From Blepharisma japonicum (Eukaryota > Ciliophora > Heterotrichea > Heterotrichida > Blepharismidae), in contig CATKHK010000006.1 in the NCBI GenBank assembly GCA_949751835.1, forward strand, positions 434,001-498,000: a stretch of 64,000 bases of DNA, in the 5' to 3' direction. Under the pieces are notes generated by a model. It was given only the letters and a program-made list of their open reading frames with translations. It made no database searches and was not told where the DNA came from. Made by a program: the position numbers and the translations under genes. Of this stretch, positions 31,908 through 44,892 are shown piece after piece (position 1 is the first letter of the stretch; the number at the start of each line of letters is the position of its first letter).

Positions 31908-34900
31908 CTATTTCTTTTGGAACTGTAATTTTCCGTGCGCTCTCAGCGCTCTCATAATCTTATTTCTATGATCAATAGGAATTAATCGTCCCAAACTTCA
32001 TATATTTGTAATCTGCTGCTGAACCTTATTCAGTTCTCTTACATAAACGAAAAAATATAAAATAAAAACAATGAAACAGTACGATGAACTAATTCATATA
32101 ACAAGATAAGCATCTTTCTTGATCATATCTTTTATATCAGACTCATAAAGATCTATAAGGGTTGCTCCTATTTTCATCAATTCTTCCTTAGTCTCACTTA
32201 TAGAGTCCAATGAAGTATTTTTCCCTTCAACAAGTTGCCAATATATATCTCGGATGCCTAAATAATATTCGTTTAACGACGCATAATATCCTTTTGATAA
32301 AGTGATGCATTCTTCTGACAAGCATGCGTCATCTCATATATAATTATTGTGCTTTGAGCTTCTTTTAAGCGAAGAAAGATGCCGAAAAAGCAAATTATAC
32401 TCAGAAAAAATCATCAACTCTGAATTAAAATGAAAGGCAAAACCAGGATTTATCTCATATTGATTATAAGGGACAATGAATTGGTAGCCGTAACTTAAAT
32501 TCTCGTATTTTACTTCTTGAAGCCAATAAAAAGCAGCATTTGCTGCTGAGGTTCTCATCCCTGCCCAGTTGTTTATTTTTGGCTTAATTTCTAATGTATT
32601 TCCAAAGGTTTCGTATCCAATAAAATAAAAAAATAAGAAAAATGCTGCGGAAAATGTATAATAGGCTGTCAGTCTTATCAATATTCCTTTCCACTTATTT
32701 GTTGCTTTAATATTACTTCTGTCTTCCAACGATTTAAATTTATTTTTATCATTTTTTTTATCGGATTCAATCCCATGGGTTTGCTCCAGCCTTTCTTCAC
32801 ATCTGGATTTCAGCTCAAGGACTAGATCAATTGGCAATAAATAAAACAAGCTCCAAACTGTCTGGTTAGATTTTTCGACCTGTCTTAAAGTCGGGATAAT
32901 AACTAAAAAGAAGCAAATAAACATAAGAGCAATTGCACATGATGCAAGGATAAGAATTACTTCTAAAAATTTTTGCATGTTTTCTTCAGCATCATCTATA
33001 AAGTATTCAATAGATATATTTAGCCCTTGCATTGTTTCTGCATAGCTGTTTCTGTATATGTAAAAGAAATTAGGGTTTTGGGCATCAATTTCATTTAAAG
33101 GAGTATTATATAGCATTAGAGCTTGAGAGACAATATCACGCATTGCGTCCATAAGGTTCACATCTGTGCTGTTAATGACCCCATTTTTTATTTCCCATGA
33201 TTTTATTTGTGAATCCAAATACATATCTTTAGCTTTTCCATCTTTCCAACCTTTGAGATTACTTTTTATATTGTCTATTATTTCATTATAGCGATTTATG
33301 CCTGTCAGAAGTCTCTCTCGACTTGCAGATTCCATTGATGATGGCAAAGCTCCGAGGTTTATAAGATTTAGGGTTCTTGCATCCAATGAAAAATAAGTAT
33401 TTAATGTCCTACGCTCAGCAAGGTCATTAATAATAACACTTTCTAAGTACTTGGTAGAAATAAACTCCAAGTATATCATCATAGCTAAGGCAGCTAAATT
33501 TACAATAAGACACTATGTAAAAAATACCGTTGCGAAAAAGGCCACTTTAAATCTGAACATTGAACTTGTCACTCCAGTTAAGAGAACTTGTGCCTCTTGG
33601 CTTGAAGTAAAGCTTGCATTGGAACTAACTGCTGAGCTTGCGATACTGGTTCCTGAACGTTTTTTGGTAATGTCTTCTTCTATTACAGAAAACGAAACGA
33701 CTGAAGCAGCATCCCCAGGCTTTTCAGAATTATTAAATAAAAACCCTCCTAAGTCTTTTAAATCAAAAATTTGTCCTTCTTGGGGAATAGGGACATTTTT
33801 TGTCTCTTCTTTTTCATCTGATTTGTCTTCCTCTTCGTCATCGTCTTCTTCATCTTTTTCTTCTGAAAGTTTTACAGGCTGCTTTGAAGTGGCTGCATCT
33901 TTTACTTTTCCTCCCGCCACGTTTTTACCAGCTTTGAAATCAGTTTCACCAATTTCAAAAATCTCTGGGCTGATATCAAAAGTGACGTTACAATTTTTAT
34001 CACTTTTTTGCCGTGGTTCTTTTAAAATCCCTCTTTTTTCCTTTTTTTTTATTTCTTGTGTTTGCTCAATCACGCCTAAATCTCGAAGATCCTCGAAGCT
34101 TGTTGTTTCTTTATTAATTTTTCATGATTTTATTTCATCTTCATCAGAAGTTACGTGCAGCATTTTAAAAGTAACTTTACCTATTTTTAGATCGGTGAAT
34201 CTCATTGTAAGAGAATTGACGATGCCTGGAATCATATATTCAAAAATTGCGCCAGGGGGATATTTTTCTCGGAGAGAGTCAAAGTTGTTTATAACTTTAT
34301 TAGCATCAAGTTTGTTTAAAAGAATCACTTCCTCCGAATAGCCTAACAGCCGGGCCATTCCTCTTGTATTTACAGTTATCATATTAGAATCATCATATAA
34401 TAAGCATTCCCTTGCCTGGGAGTTTTTCTTAATTGCTGAAAGAAAAAAAGGATATGAGTCAAGTGCCACAGCTCTTCCTTTATAATAGCACTCAATAAGA
34501 TACCCATGAGCATCAAGCATTATAAGATTGAACGGGGCACACACTTCAGTCGTTTTTGTAGTTTTAAGATATTCCTCCATTGCACGATTATGAGAATTTA
34601 CTTGGTTTCCAGGAGGTGGGATATAATTAGCAATATTTTGCCCAATTGTATATCTGGTGGGAACACCTAAAAAATTTCCTGCCTGGGCATTCATATTGGT
34701 TATACTCCCCATATCGTCAGGACTACCAGAAACAATGATGATTCCATTATTTTCATCAAAATAATTAAATCTCTCTCCAATCATTGCATTTTTTTGTTCC
34801 TGCTGCAGTTTTTCATGCTCCGCTCTACTCACGAGCTCATTCCCTTTAACAGTATTATTATAAACTTCTAGTAAAAATGTTCCATATATTCTTAAGGCTT

Positions 34901-36506
34901 GCTGGTTTGTTGGATACTGTTTTGTCAAATTTTTCGAAAATTTTTTTGCTTTTTGGATTGTTTTAAATAATTTATACCCAATTTTTTCTATTTGGTTGAT
35001 TTGTGGGCTTTCTGCACTCATCTCATTCCAAAAGTCTAATTGATCTTGGCAAGCTTCTTTATCAAACATAAGAGCATCTTCATAAAGTTTTCGGAAATTT
35101 ATATAATCGATTTCTTCTAATATTTTTCTTCTAAAATCATTAATTGTGTTTGAATACTTGTATTTTAAATATGCTCCTTCTAATGAAAATTGGGTGTCTA
35201 TTGTTTTTGTTAGCTTTATTTTGGCAAGTCCATCTTTTTTTAAGACTATATAAACATATAAAAACTCCCATAAAGCACAGAAAAAATGATTTTCAAACCG
35301 TTTTGCAATTTCTCTATGCAAGCTATAAATGTGAGCCCTAATTTTTTTTCCAGCAGATTTTCCTTCAACTGTTTTTTTATTAAGTGTTAAAAGTTTCAAA
35401 ATTTCAAATCTCACAATTATTTCACAAACATATGGATTTGAATTGTAGATTACATAATCATAGTTTTTCATTAGCCAATTAATTCTATAGTGTAATATTT
35501 CTCATAGGGCCAGCTCTAAGCATGGAAAAACTAAGATTATAAAATAAAATACAAGCGTAGCATTATCAAACCAAAGCCCAATAAGCTGGGATATGGAACT
35601 CCATGTGAGGAGCAAATAGCAACTTGACGAAGTAAAGTTCACAAAGATTGTATAAAATGGCAAAAAATACAGGTAGGCACTGCAAAGAATGACGCCAATT
35701 GCTAAACTTATACAGAGATGAACTGCATAATAATCATTATGAAGGTATCAGTGGCTATAGCATAAAACTGCTAATAGCACGATTTTGCATTCTTCAACTC
35801 TGCTATGAGCTCGTGCATATATCATTGATTTATGCCGTGTTATGTATTGCTCATAATTAAAACCAGTATCCATAAGGACAAGCAATATAAGTACTGGCTC
35901 TGCAAGGGCACTTAAGAAGCCTGTATAGCTTGCTGTGATGTTACTTGAGCTTAGGCCTCCATATTCAAAAACTGAGGTTTTGTCCTTATATGAGTATTTT
36001 TGGACTGATATAAAAATATTCATAAACGGAAGAAATAAAACCAATCGAAAAATTTTTAAAACTGAGCCCAGAATATATCTGTAATTGCTTTCTTTGATTT
36101 TATATTGAAAAAAAATCTTTAAGTATAAGAATAGGAATATCAGAAAAGCAAAGCCAACAATACCAAGTGCGACATATCAAAATGGGACTCCAAATCCTAG
36201 ATTGGCCACTAAATAATCAAATCTGCTATATCCTACAAAAGCTGAAATTAAATGAAATGAGTCTCAAGAATCCAGATTTGGAGGAAAAGTTAAACTCAAA
36301 ACTTGAAGTGATATCGTCACTGAATAAAGCATATGAACATAAAGCTTTGTTGTTTGTGTTTCAAACCTATTTATAGTATTGTAGTCTTTAAAAAGTGCAT
36401 AAAATACAGCAAATAATGTTTCCATTAGTTTATTGCCAAATCTGCTTATCTTTTTAAAAGCAGACTCTTCAGATTCTTGAATATTTCCTTCATCGTTGTC
36501 TTCCAT
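31908..36506 (-). CDS. Large PAS-containing multi-pass membrane protein (TmcB-like)
   Basis: 1,532 residues in one frame, interrupted only by TGA codons (for example 32094, 34122 and 35748) read as Trp. The N-terminal third has about eight hydrophobic segments. A PAS-like region follows (SITNMNAQAGNFLGVPTRYT and NSHNRAMEEYLKT), then another PAS-like fold (TVNTRGMARLLGYSEEV), an acidic disordered linker, and a C-terminal module of two helix pairs around an about 280-residue extracellular region. This is the layout of Dictyostelium tiny macrocysts protein B and its many ciliate relatives. No kinase, cyclase or phosphodiesterase domain is visible. It is probably a sensory membrane protein; ligand unknown. 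Confidence 0.85.
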
Positions 36507-36930
36507 AATAATTAAACTACTATTTTTATTTTTTATTCACATGTTTATATAAACGTTTCCAAAATTCGACAAAATTCGAGTTAATTATTTGAGTATTCCA
36601 TGTTGTGAATAGAAAATTTTAAGATCAGTTATTGTTAAAATTTTTTTGGTAATTAAATTAATAAATGCATCACTAGTAGAAAATTGAATTGAAATTTAAA
36701 TTGAGAATTATATATAATTAATTATTCAATTAAATATAATCGCCATCATAAAAATATTTTATCCTGATATCCATCTCTAATAAAATAATCTAATGTCTAT
36801 ATTTATCAATTTCACATATTTAGATTATTTCCGATCTGATTACTAAACAAAAATAGAATAAAATTGCCTTATCATATCATTAATTATAAAAGTTGTTCAA
36901 TTCTAAGAAATATGTTAGAAAAATATTTAA
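36507..36930. other. AT-rich divergent intergenic region
   Basis: About 425 bases between divergent genes; presumed promoters only. Confidence 0.5.
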
Positions 36931-38727
36931 ATGGAAAGCAGTTTAAAAGTTGCAACAACTTACGCATGGGGAAAAAATAAAGACGGGGAATTATCGCAAG
37001 GATCTTCAAAAGACGTGCTATTACCTACTCCCTGCAAAGGAATTAAAAACAAAAATCTAATTATGGTCATATCAGGAGGTCAACATTCTTCAGCCATTGA
37101 TAGCACAGGCAAACTTTATACATGCGGTTCTTATCTTCACGGAAAGCTGGGTATTGAAGATTTAACAACAGTCTCAGTCCTTTCGTTTACTCCTGTGACA
37201 GCATTAAAAGATAAAGTTGTAAGACAAGTTGCCTGTGGAGATTATCATACCTTATGCCTCCTTGAAGATGGGTCAGTTTATACATGGGGTGGGACACTTC
37301 ATAAAAAATTAGGACAGCGAGGAGCTGGGAAAAATATCAATCATCCAGGGCTTGTGTCAGCATTCAACGATAAAGACGTAATTTATGTCGATTGTGGAGA
37401 TTTTCATTCAATGGCACTTACAGCCGATGGAAAAGTTTATTCATGGGGAGGTGGAGGAAGCTTCTTTAACAGAGGGCAATGTGGGCATGGAAACACTAAT
37501 GATGTGGATAACCCACAAATTATAGCTGGCCTTCAAAATAAATTTATAACAATGATCTCATGCGGAGGATATCATACCTTGGCGGTCACTGATAATAACG
37601 AAGTTTACGCATGGGGAAGTGGGCTATATGGAGAATGTGGCTTCGGAGAGTTTCTGAACGCTACTAGTCCAAAGCAAGTATTAATGCCATGGATCAAAAG
37701 AAGCGGAGATAATCAGTATGGAGAAATAGTTCAGATCTCTGGAGGCGGCCATCATTCATTAGTCCTTACATCAGCTGGATATGTATTTTCATTTGGTTTT
37801 GCATCTCATGGACAACTTGGCTTAAGAAATACAGTCAATCAAGCAGAGCCAAGGTTGGTCAGTGATTTAAGAACGAAACCTGTGAAAATGATTGCTGCAG
37901 GCTGGAATCATTCATTAGTTCTAACTCAGCGAGGAGATGTTTTTGCATGTGGGTATGGATTCTTTGGGCAACTGGGACTAGGCGATGATGAAAGTAAAAC
38001 CATATTTACTCATGTTTCTACACTTGGCTCTAAGAAAGTTGAAAGAATTTATGCAGGTGGAAACCATTCCTGGGCACTTTTAGATCCTGCAGAGCCTATA
38101 AGATCTGACTATGAGCCTCCATCTCCGCTTCCAGCTGAAATGAGTCTTCTTGACATCTCAAGAGTGCCCTCGCCTCCTCCTAGTGTTCAGCAAAGGTCAG
38201 GAACCCCAGACTCCTTAAACAGAAGTATGCGCCTTGAAGGCTCATTCCAAAAGCCTGAAACCTTACTACAGATTGCATACTCAGACATCCAATACTCTCA
38301 CAGGTTTATCAGATTTATGCTAAAAGAAACTTCTCTTGAGGTCGGTAAAGCAAAAGCAGAAGAATTTGTTCATGAAATGTACATGAGTGAGCTCGGAGTC
38401 TTATATCATCGAATTCAAGAAGATGATGACATCGTTGAAGTCACCAATGCTGAACCAATTGTAGCGTCAGCTGGAGGAGAACTCAGCTTTACTTGCTTGC
38501 TCGTATGTGATCCAACGAAGAATGACCCTCCCGTCACAATTGAACCTTATGTAGGCGAGCCTTCACAGTTGACTGTATTTTTAAAAGCTCAGCAAATGAC
38601 TGCAAACCCAACCCAAGCTGCTCTTTCAGAATGGGTGAGATTTTTCTTGCTGAAAGTGGGGAGCTTTTGCTCAAAGCCTCCAAAGTTTTTTGAGTTGAGA
38701 CCAATTTCTTATTATATGAATTTATAA
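36931..38727 (+). CDS. RCC1-repeat beta-propeller protein
   Basis: 598 residues, intron-free. Residues about 8-390 contain seven RCC1 blades, each with the Y-x-W-G / C-G-x-x-H-x-x-x-L pattern (for example VYTWGGTLHKKLGQ, VACGDYHTLCLLEDG). The C-terminal about 200 residues include a Pro-rich linker and a helical region not recognised. RCC1 propellers range from Ran exchange factors to scaffolds; key RCC1 catalytic features cannot be confirmed by eye, so only the fold is called. It converges with MIC10 (21-base gap). Confidence 0.93.
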   Translation: MESSLKVATTYAWGKNKDGELSQGSSKDVLLPTPCKGIKNKNLIMVISGGQHSSAIDSTGKLYTCGSYLHGKLGIEDLTTVSVLSFTPVTALKDKVVRQVACGDYHTLCLLEDGSVYTWGGTLHKKLGQRGAGKNINHPGLVSAFNDKDVIYVDCGDFHSMALTADGKVYSWGGGGSFFNRGQCGHGNTNDVDNPQIIAGLQNKFITMISCGGYHTLAVTDNNEVYAWGSGLYGECGFGEFLNATSPKQVLMPWIKRSGDNQYGEIVQISGGGHHSLVLTSAGYVFSFGFASHGQLGLRNTVNQAEPRLVSDLRTKPVKMIAAGWNHSLVLTQRGDVFACGYGFFGQLGLGDDESKTIFTHVSTLGSKKVERIYAGGNHSWALLDPAEPIRSDYEPPSPLPAEMSLLDISRVPSPPPSVQQRSGTPDSLNRSMRLEGSFQKPETLLQIAYSDIQYSHRFIRFMLKETSLEVGKAKAEEFVHEMYMSELGVLYHRIQEDDDIVEVTNAEPIVASAGGELSFTCLLVCDPTKNDPPVTIEPYVGEPSQLTVFLKAQQMTANPTQAALSEWVRFFLLKVGSFCSKPPKFFELRPISYYMNL

Positions 38728-38748
38728 GATCGTTAATTCAAATTTCGA

Positions 38749-38958
38749 TTATTTAATCTTTGAGTAAAGCTTTTTGAAGTTTTCTTCGCATGCATAATAG
38801 GAGTATCCTCCGCCAATTCCTGCTCCGTAAAACATAACAGGAGCTTTTTTCTTAAAGAAAAGAAGACTGAGAAGAATTCCAGCTCCTAATCCTATTCCAG
38901 TGTTGATACCAAAGTTCGTTAAGCAGTCGTCCCAAGTTTTTTGATTATCTGAAGCCAT
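38749..38958 (-). CDS. MIC10: MICOS subunit MIC10
   Basis: 69 residues. Two membrane hairpin helices with glycine motifs: GIGLGAGILLSLLFFKKK and FYGAGIGGGYSYYAC. The GxGxG-type repeats, the basic turn between the helices and the Cys near the end are the signature of MIC10/MINOS1, which oligomerises to bend the mitochondrial inner membrane at crista junctions. The length fits the family (about 78 in animals). Confidence 0.92.
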   Translation of the reverse strand: MASDNQKTWDDCLTNFGINTGIGLGAGILLSLLFFKKKAPVMFYGAGIGGGYSYYACEENFKKLYSKIK

Positions 38959-39123
38959 TAATTATATTTCACCTCTTATCCATTAATTAAGACTCTGAAT
39001 TTAACTAAGTCGCATTCATCAGTGTTTCTTAACTCAATTTCTCTTTTGCCATTTATTTTTTGGATACAACTTTTATATCTGTGTGGATTATTCAAAAAAT
39101 TAAAATTATGAAAATATTTATGG

Positions 39124-40671
39124 TTAACTTAGATTTTGATGTTGGTAATATAGATAGTGCAGTACTGAAGTTTGTTTTTCATCATTCGGATATGGCTCGA
39201 TAGAGAATAAGTTTAAGCAGTCAGAGTAATTTATTAACCCTAGAGCATGTGGATCGACAGTATCAAGCAGTCTATCACATTGATCTAATAAATCAAAAAA
39301 AGCTATCAAAGCTCTAAACTCATCTTCATTTAGCAGCCCATTTTCATCTAGATCAACTTTCGAAAATTTTTCATTAAAAGGTGCCAAAAGTGCTTCGTGT
39401 GCGCTCAAATCATAGAACAGAATGCAATTCAACACTTCTGTATAAGTGGCTTCTGGCTTACTTTGAGGAGTTTTTGACCTTCTCCCTGTGATAGTCGAGT
39501 TAGCAGATTTTTGTTTAATTATCTCGTTGATGTGATGGGCCACATAATCTGCTTCTTCTTGTGAAAAAATTGAGAGAATAATATTTCTCCATTCATCTTC
39601 ATCAAGCGTTGAAGACATTTTTTCCTTCATCGTTTCAAGTAGCTGTGGCTCTCTAATATAAGGATATTTAACTTGAAGACTTGATTTCAAAAGTTGCTTT
39701 ATAGAGTCTTTCAGCTGAACAAACACATCTCTAAATTCTTCATCAACTTGATGCTTAATTATTTTTGAAAATAAGGCGATTTCAGCGTCTGAGTCCTGGT
39801 ATCTTTGTATCCCTCTTGTTATTGACCCGAATCATTCGTTTATAAGACTTTTCAGTCCATATTTCTGATTTAAATATGTGTATAAATATTGCTCCATAGT
39901 TTCTCTTGCTTGTTTTGTTTCTCTGCATTTTTCGTCAAATCTGATTTTGCAAGCATAAATATCCTCAATAACTTCTTTCAGCTGTTTCAAAGTCAAATCT
40001 TTTGTAATTGGCATCCTGCTTTTCATAACGACCTTTTTGCTTGGGTTTCTAGGTATGATATCTTTTCTATCAGGAGAAGCTGAGCTTGGGTTGACTGAAT
40101 TTTCAGCTGCTTGTTTTGAAAGAGAGATAATTTTATCAAGATAAACTTTATTTTCATCTTGAAGATGTTCAAGTTGGTTAGCAAGTTCATCCCTAGCTTT
40201 TTCCAGTTCTTGAGCTAAAAAATCTCTTTCCTGGGTTAATTCTTGTGCTCTAAATTCTAAGGCTTCTGCAGCTACGAGTACGTCTTCTGTCTCTTTTTTT
40301 CTGCTGACAAGTGATTTTTTTAACTCATCTATTTCATCTTCTAGCTTAATATTTCGAGTTTGAGAATTGGCGAAGTTTGTAATAAAATGGTAGACGATGG
40401 TTTTAACCAAGTAAAATATATCTGGATAAGTGGATTCTATATAAGGTGAGAGAACGTCCCAGCAGTACTCCCACAGTTGCATTTTTGCATTAATTACGTT
40501 CTCTGTTGTAGGGTTAGCTGTCAATTGGCCAACTGCTTGAGAAACTTTCTCTTGAAATGCTTGCATAAGTGTGGAATCCTTGGATGGCTCTTCTTTTGCA
40601 TGTAAAAATCTGATTTTATCAAATGTTTCAGCAACCTGCTTTATCTCTTCTTCGGATATCATAAGCTCCAT
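39124..40671 (-). CDS. Coiled-coil protein with C-terminal EF-hand
   Basis: 515 residues joined across a TGA read as Trp near 39833. Residues about 100-200 are coiled coil (EDEIDELKKSL, LAQELEKARDELANQLEH). A C-terminal EF-hand loop DLDENGLLNEDEF (about 435-447) has the Ca2+-ligand spacing; a second, degenerate pair (VDPHALGLINYSDC) follows. No named family is recognised; a calcium-sensitive cytoskeletal or ciliary protein is plausible. Its start is 68 bases from the divergent coiled-coil gene at 40740. Confidence 0.8.
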
Positions 40672-40739
40672 TTTAAAACTATATTTGCCAACTCAATGTA
40701 TCGTTATTAATCCCAGTATTTGCATTAATTTACCTATTA

Positions 40740-41999
40740 ATGGCGCACTCTGCAAGGACTTTTTCTGATTTTAAATCAACTGGGTTGCGGGAGCCTAAGA
40801 CCGCTAGGCTAGAAAAAGATCTTGAAATTGCATTTTATAATCTTGCAAAAGAAAGAAAAATAGGTATTGATATTGATCAGGAAATACATGAAACTGAAGA
40901 AGAAATAAAAGAATTAGAATTTAAAACTAAGCGTTGGTTAGATATAAAGCAAGTTTTAAATGATGTCAATGTTTCTGAAAGAAAGTTAGAAATTGCGCAA
41001 GGGCAATTAAACGAAATCTGTAAAGAAAATTGAATATTCAGAGACCAAATTGATTATGTTAGAAGAGAATTGCTATTGAAAAAAGAAATAATAGATAACT
41101 TAGAAGATGATATAGAAACATACAATCATAAAATAAAAAATAAATGCAAGGAAACAAAGAATATTGAGTCTGAAACAAATCATATTGAAATGAATCTATT
41201 AAGAAGTAAAAGCGCTAATGCTAGGCAAAGATTCCATCTTAAAATCGAAGAATTAACGAGTGTTTTGCATCAAGAAAAAATCAAGCAGGTTCAAACTGCA
41301 AGAATGCTGAAGGATAATATAAATTTGCAATTTTATCGGCCATTGAATGTATTAGGAAGTACTAAAATTCTGACTCTTTTAACCCAAAAGTGTGTAGAAA
41401 GAATAAAAGATAAAGAAAATGAGATAAAAAGTTTTGAAAATCATATTAATGAATTGGAAAATATGTTTGAAGAGCTTCAGCGTAGCTCAATAATAAACTC
41501 TGTTGAAGAAATTGCTAAAGAATATGTCTCTTCTGAAGAATCTAATGAAGCAATTGTTAAATATTTAAGTGAAGTGAATATTGAAATCGATCAGTTAAAA
41601 AGCTCTCTTTTAAGTGTACAAGAGTTAGTTAACGATTGCAAAAATACCCACAAGTCAAGCGAAGCTTCAGCTGCAAATTTATTTGAAGATTTAACCGCAA
41701 AAATTGATGCTACTAAGCTAAAAAACGATGAATTAAATCAAAAAAACATAAAAGTTCAAGAGCAGATTTCGCTGCTAATTTCTTTTTTTCAGGTAACTAT
41801 AAATTAGAAAACCTATAATCTTTGTAAAATGCATCCTGTCAATATACCATCAAGGAGAAATACAGAAATCGAATGAATTGTAGATGAGGGCAATTTAGGC
41901 AAAGATCAAATTTTTTCAAACATCGGATTTATAGAAGAGTATGCAATTTATATGAACAAAATTAGAGACCTTCTATTAAGCGAGAATCTGTCTTTATAA
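40740..41999 (+). CDS. Coiled-coil protein, possibly outer dynein arm docking-like
   Basis: 414 residues with a 15-nt intron at 41793-41807 (GTAACTATAAATTAG) and TGA codons as Trp. Nearly all of it is coiled coil. The heptad pattern with an F-x-x-x-I/L-region and the NHIEMNLLRSKSANARQRFH stretch resembles axonemal docking proteins such as CCDC63/CCDC114/ODA1, but this is a weak resemblance and could be general coiled coil. The last 63 residues are less charged and lie in exon 2. Confidence 0.75.
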
Positions 42000-42630
42000 A
42001 TAATCTATTCGTTAAATAATTAGATTATTTTATTACTTTTACCTTTTATTTTATACTCTTATCTAAGAATAATATAAAAGCTAATTATTTATTTGTTCTA
42101 CAAACAGACCTTGCTTTGTGCATTAAAATTTCCTTCGAATAATCAATCATAATATATCTTTGCAAGTATATTAAGTTAGAATAATATTAAGAAGAAAACT
42201 GATTTCATTTTAAACGAAAAATGGAAAGATTTCTTTTCAAATAAATCAAAAAATACTGATGCATAAACAAAGATTAAAGATAGCATCTAAATTATAGTAG
42301 ATATATAATGATACTGCTATTTATTAATTAAATTTAAAATTTAGAAAAGATCTTCTTTTGAAAAATACGGCCTTGGCATTTTTGTTGAAAAATTAATTCT
42401 CATAATTTATAATTTATTCTTTTATGAATTAATAAGTTTGAATTAGCAAAGCTCTAGTCTTTTATTTTAAAACTCTGGCACGTGGACTAAGCATCTAAAT
42501 CACGATGAAAGGCAATAGAATTCAACAACTTGGTTTTAATTTATTTCAAGAGTTATTGTCAAAATGATGGGATATACCATAATGAGAGTAAAAAAGTTAA
42601 GTCAGCTAATCATGAGAACTTTAGATAAAT
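42000..42630. other. AT-rich intergenic stretch
   Basis: About 630 bases between two plus-strand genes. I see no open frame, tRNA or convincing snRNA/snoRNA signal. Confidence 0.45.
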
Positions 42631-44848
42631 ATGAACAAACTTGAGTCTAGTTTAGTTTCTTGGGTAATCTTTACTGCAGATAAACAGCAATGACTTATCA
42701 TATGACTGCCATTCAATTGAAGATTTGTCTGATGGTATTCTCCTATACGAGCTCATGGGACAAATGTAACTTTTATTCAGCTCCTCAGATCATTTTCAAT
42801 CACAAATATCAGAAGATTCCTATTCTCCTTCTTCAAAAACATCTAATTTAAATAAGCTTATTGGAGGGTTGGAAACTTTTTACTATGAAGAATTGGGGAA
42901 AGATTTTAGTAGTTTGTTGCATAATATCGGCATATCAGAAATTGCTCAAAACAATGACAGGTCTCAGCTTCTATCGTTGCTAGAAATGGTAATGGGAGCC
43001 GTCATTAAATGCAAAGATAAAGAAACCTATATTGCAAGGATTGTCTCTCAAAATGAAGCAGTTCAATCTGAATTAATGACTTTCATTGAAAAAGTTTTAA
43101 GTAAGCTAGAAAAATTCGCTTATAACGAAGGTAAAGATTTAAGAGCCGAGGTTATAGCACTCAGGCAAGAAAAGAGGGCGCTGATATTGAAGCTTGAGGA
43201 TAGCGCAAAAGAGTTGGAAGATCTTAAATATAAAACTGAGGACCTAAAATTAGATAAAGACAGGCTTATAATCAAGGTCAACGAATTAGAAATTGAACTT
43301 GATAAAAAGCAGTCAAAGAAAGAAAATCCAGATATTTCTTTATTGAAAATGCAATTAAACCAGAAAGAAGGAGCTGTTCGAGAACTGAAAAACCAAATAA
43401 ATGATATTACCAAGAAACATCAGGATGAAATAGTAAAAATTAAGGATGAACTTGATGTGGCACAAGAAAGAAATATCCAATTAAATAAAATTGAAGGAAC
43501 TCTAGAATTATACAAAAAGAAGCTGGAGGAGCTTAGCCAATTTAAAACAAAAGCTAAAGATCTGGAAGAAGAAAGAGATCTTCTGAAAGATAAAATAGCT
43601 AAATATGAAGAAAATGTTCATGATGTTTGTGGCTTGCAGCAAACTTTGAGTTATTATAAAGAACAATTTTCTGCAGAAAAAGATAAAAATGCAGCGCTTT
43701 TAATATTAGTAGATGAGAAGGAAAATGCATTAAAAAGTTTTCAAAAGTCATTAAGTGAGTCTGAAACAAAAAAAAGTTACTTAGAAGCGAAAAATAAAGA
43801 ACTAAATAATGAAATAGAGCAATTGAAATTCAAAGCAGAAGCCAGCATAGATGATTTAAATGTTGCAAACAAAGGCTTGCAGTCAGAATTAGAAGAACGT
43901 ATTAACTCATTATTAGAGGAAAACTCAAAGTTGAAACTCCAAGTAGGCAATCAAAGGGTATTACAAGAAATGAATGAGCAAATGGATCAAGCAATTTTAT
44001 TTAAAAAAAAAGCTGAAGAGAATTTGCAAATTGAAAGAAAACTTACCAAAAAAACCACACAACAAATGGAAGCTATGAACAATCAAATTGCTAACTTAGA
44101 AGAAGAAATCAGAAAGCTTGAAGAAAGCAACCAGGCTGCAGAAATAACAATAAAAAGTTTGAAAAGCTCAATTGAGAAGTTAGAAAAAGAAAAGAACGAA
44201 CTATTATATGCAAAGGTCGAACTTGAGAAGCTCAAAATAGAAAAAGAATCGCATTCATCAGAAATGAAATGCTTATTTAGAGAAAAAGAAGAAATTATTC
44301 ATAAACTCATGCAATGCAAGGAAGAAGTCCATGCATTGGAAAATCAGCTTAGACAAAGCGAAATGACACTAAAATCTGCACAAATTGACTTGGAGCAGGC
44401 TCAAAATAGAGTCAGTATAGCTCAAGAAAGAGAAAAATTCGCACTGAGCCAATTAGAGTTTATCAAAAAGAATGAGAATTCGGAAGGAACGCGGAAAGCA
44501 GAATTATTAGATATGGAAAAAGAAATTATGAATGCTAATAAGAAAATGGCTGAATTTTTGCTTGAAATAAAAGAGAAGGATAACTTAATTTCAAGTCTAC
44601 AAACAGAAAAATCAATACTTGAAGAAGAGCTTAAAAATTCATTCAGTCAAGTTGAAGAAATCTGCAGCCAAAGATTAAAAGACAAAACTTTAACACTTCA
44701 AGAAATGCTAAATCAAAAAGACTTAGAAATTAGGCATTTAGTAAAGGACAAAAAAGAATCAGAAGCAGCCTACGACAAAGAATTGAAACTGATGAGTACA
44801 ATAATGTTTGAAATCGGAAATGAAATTTTCAAAGCTAATAATATATAA
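42631..44848 (+). CDS. HOOK: Hook family dynein-cargo adaptor
   Basis: 728 residues after removing introns 42664-42679 (16 nt) and 42766-42780 (15 nt). The spliced N-terminus forms the Hook domain: LVSWINSNDL, IEDLSDGILLYELM, then LNKLIGGLETFYYEELG and LEMVMGAVIKCKDKETYIAR. About 500 residues of coiled coil follow. The length matches animal Hook proteins (about 720-730). Hook binds the dynein light intermediate chain through the N-terminal domain and activates dynein-dynactin for vesicle or endosome transport. Starting at 42869 instead (the next Met of the open frame) would lose half the Hook domain. Confidence 0.92.
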
Positions 44849-44892
44849 ATAGAATGTAAGAGTTTCTTAAAATATTTTTATTAATAGAGAAA

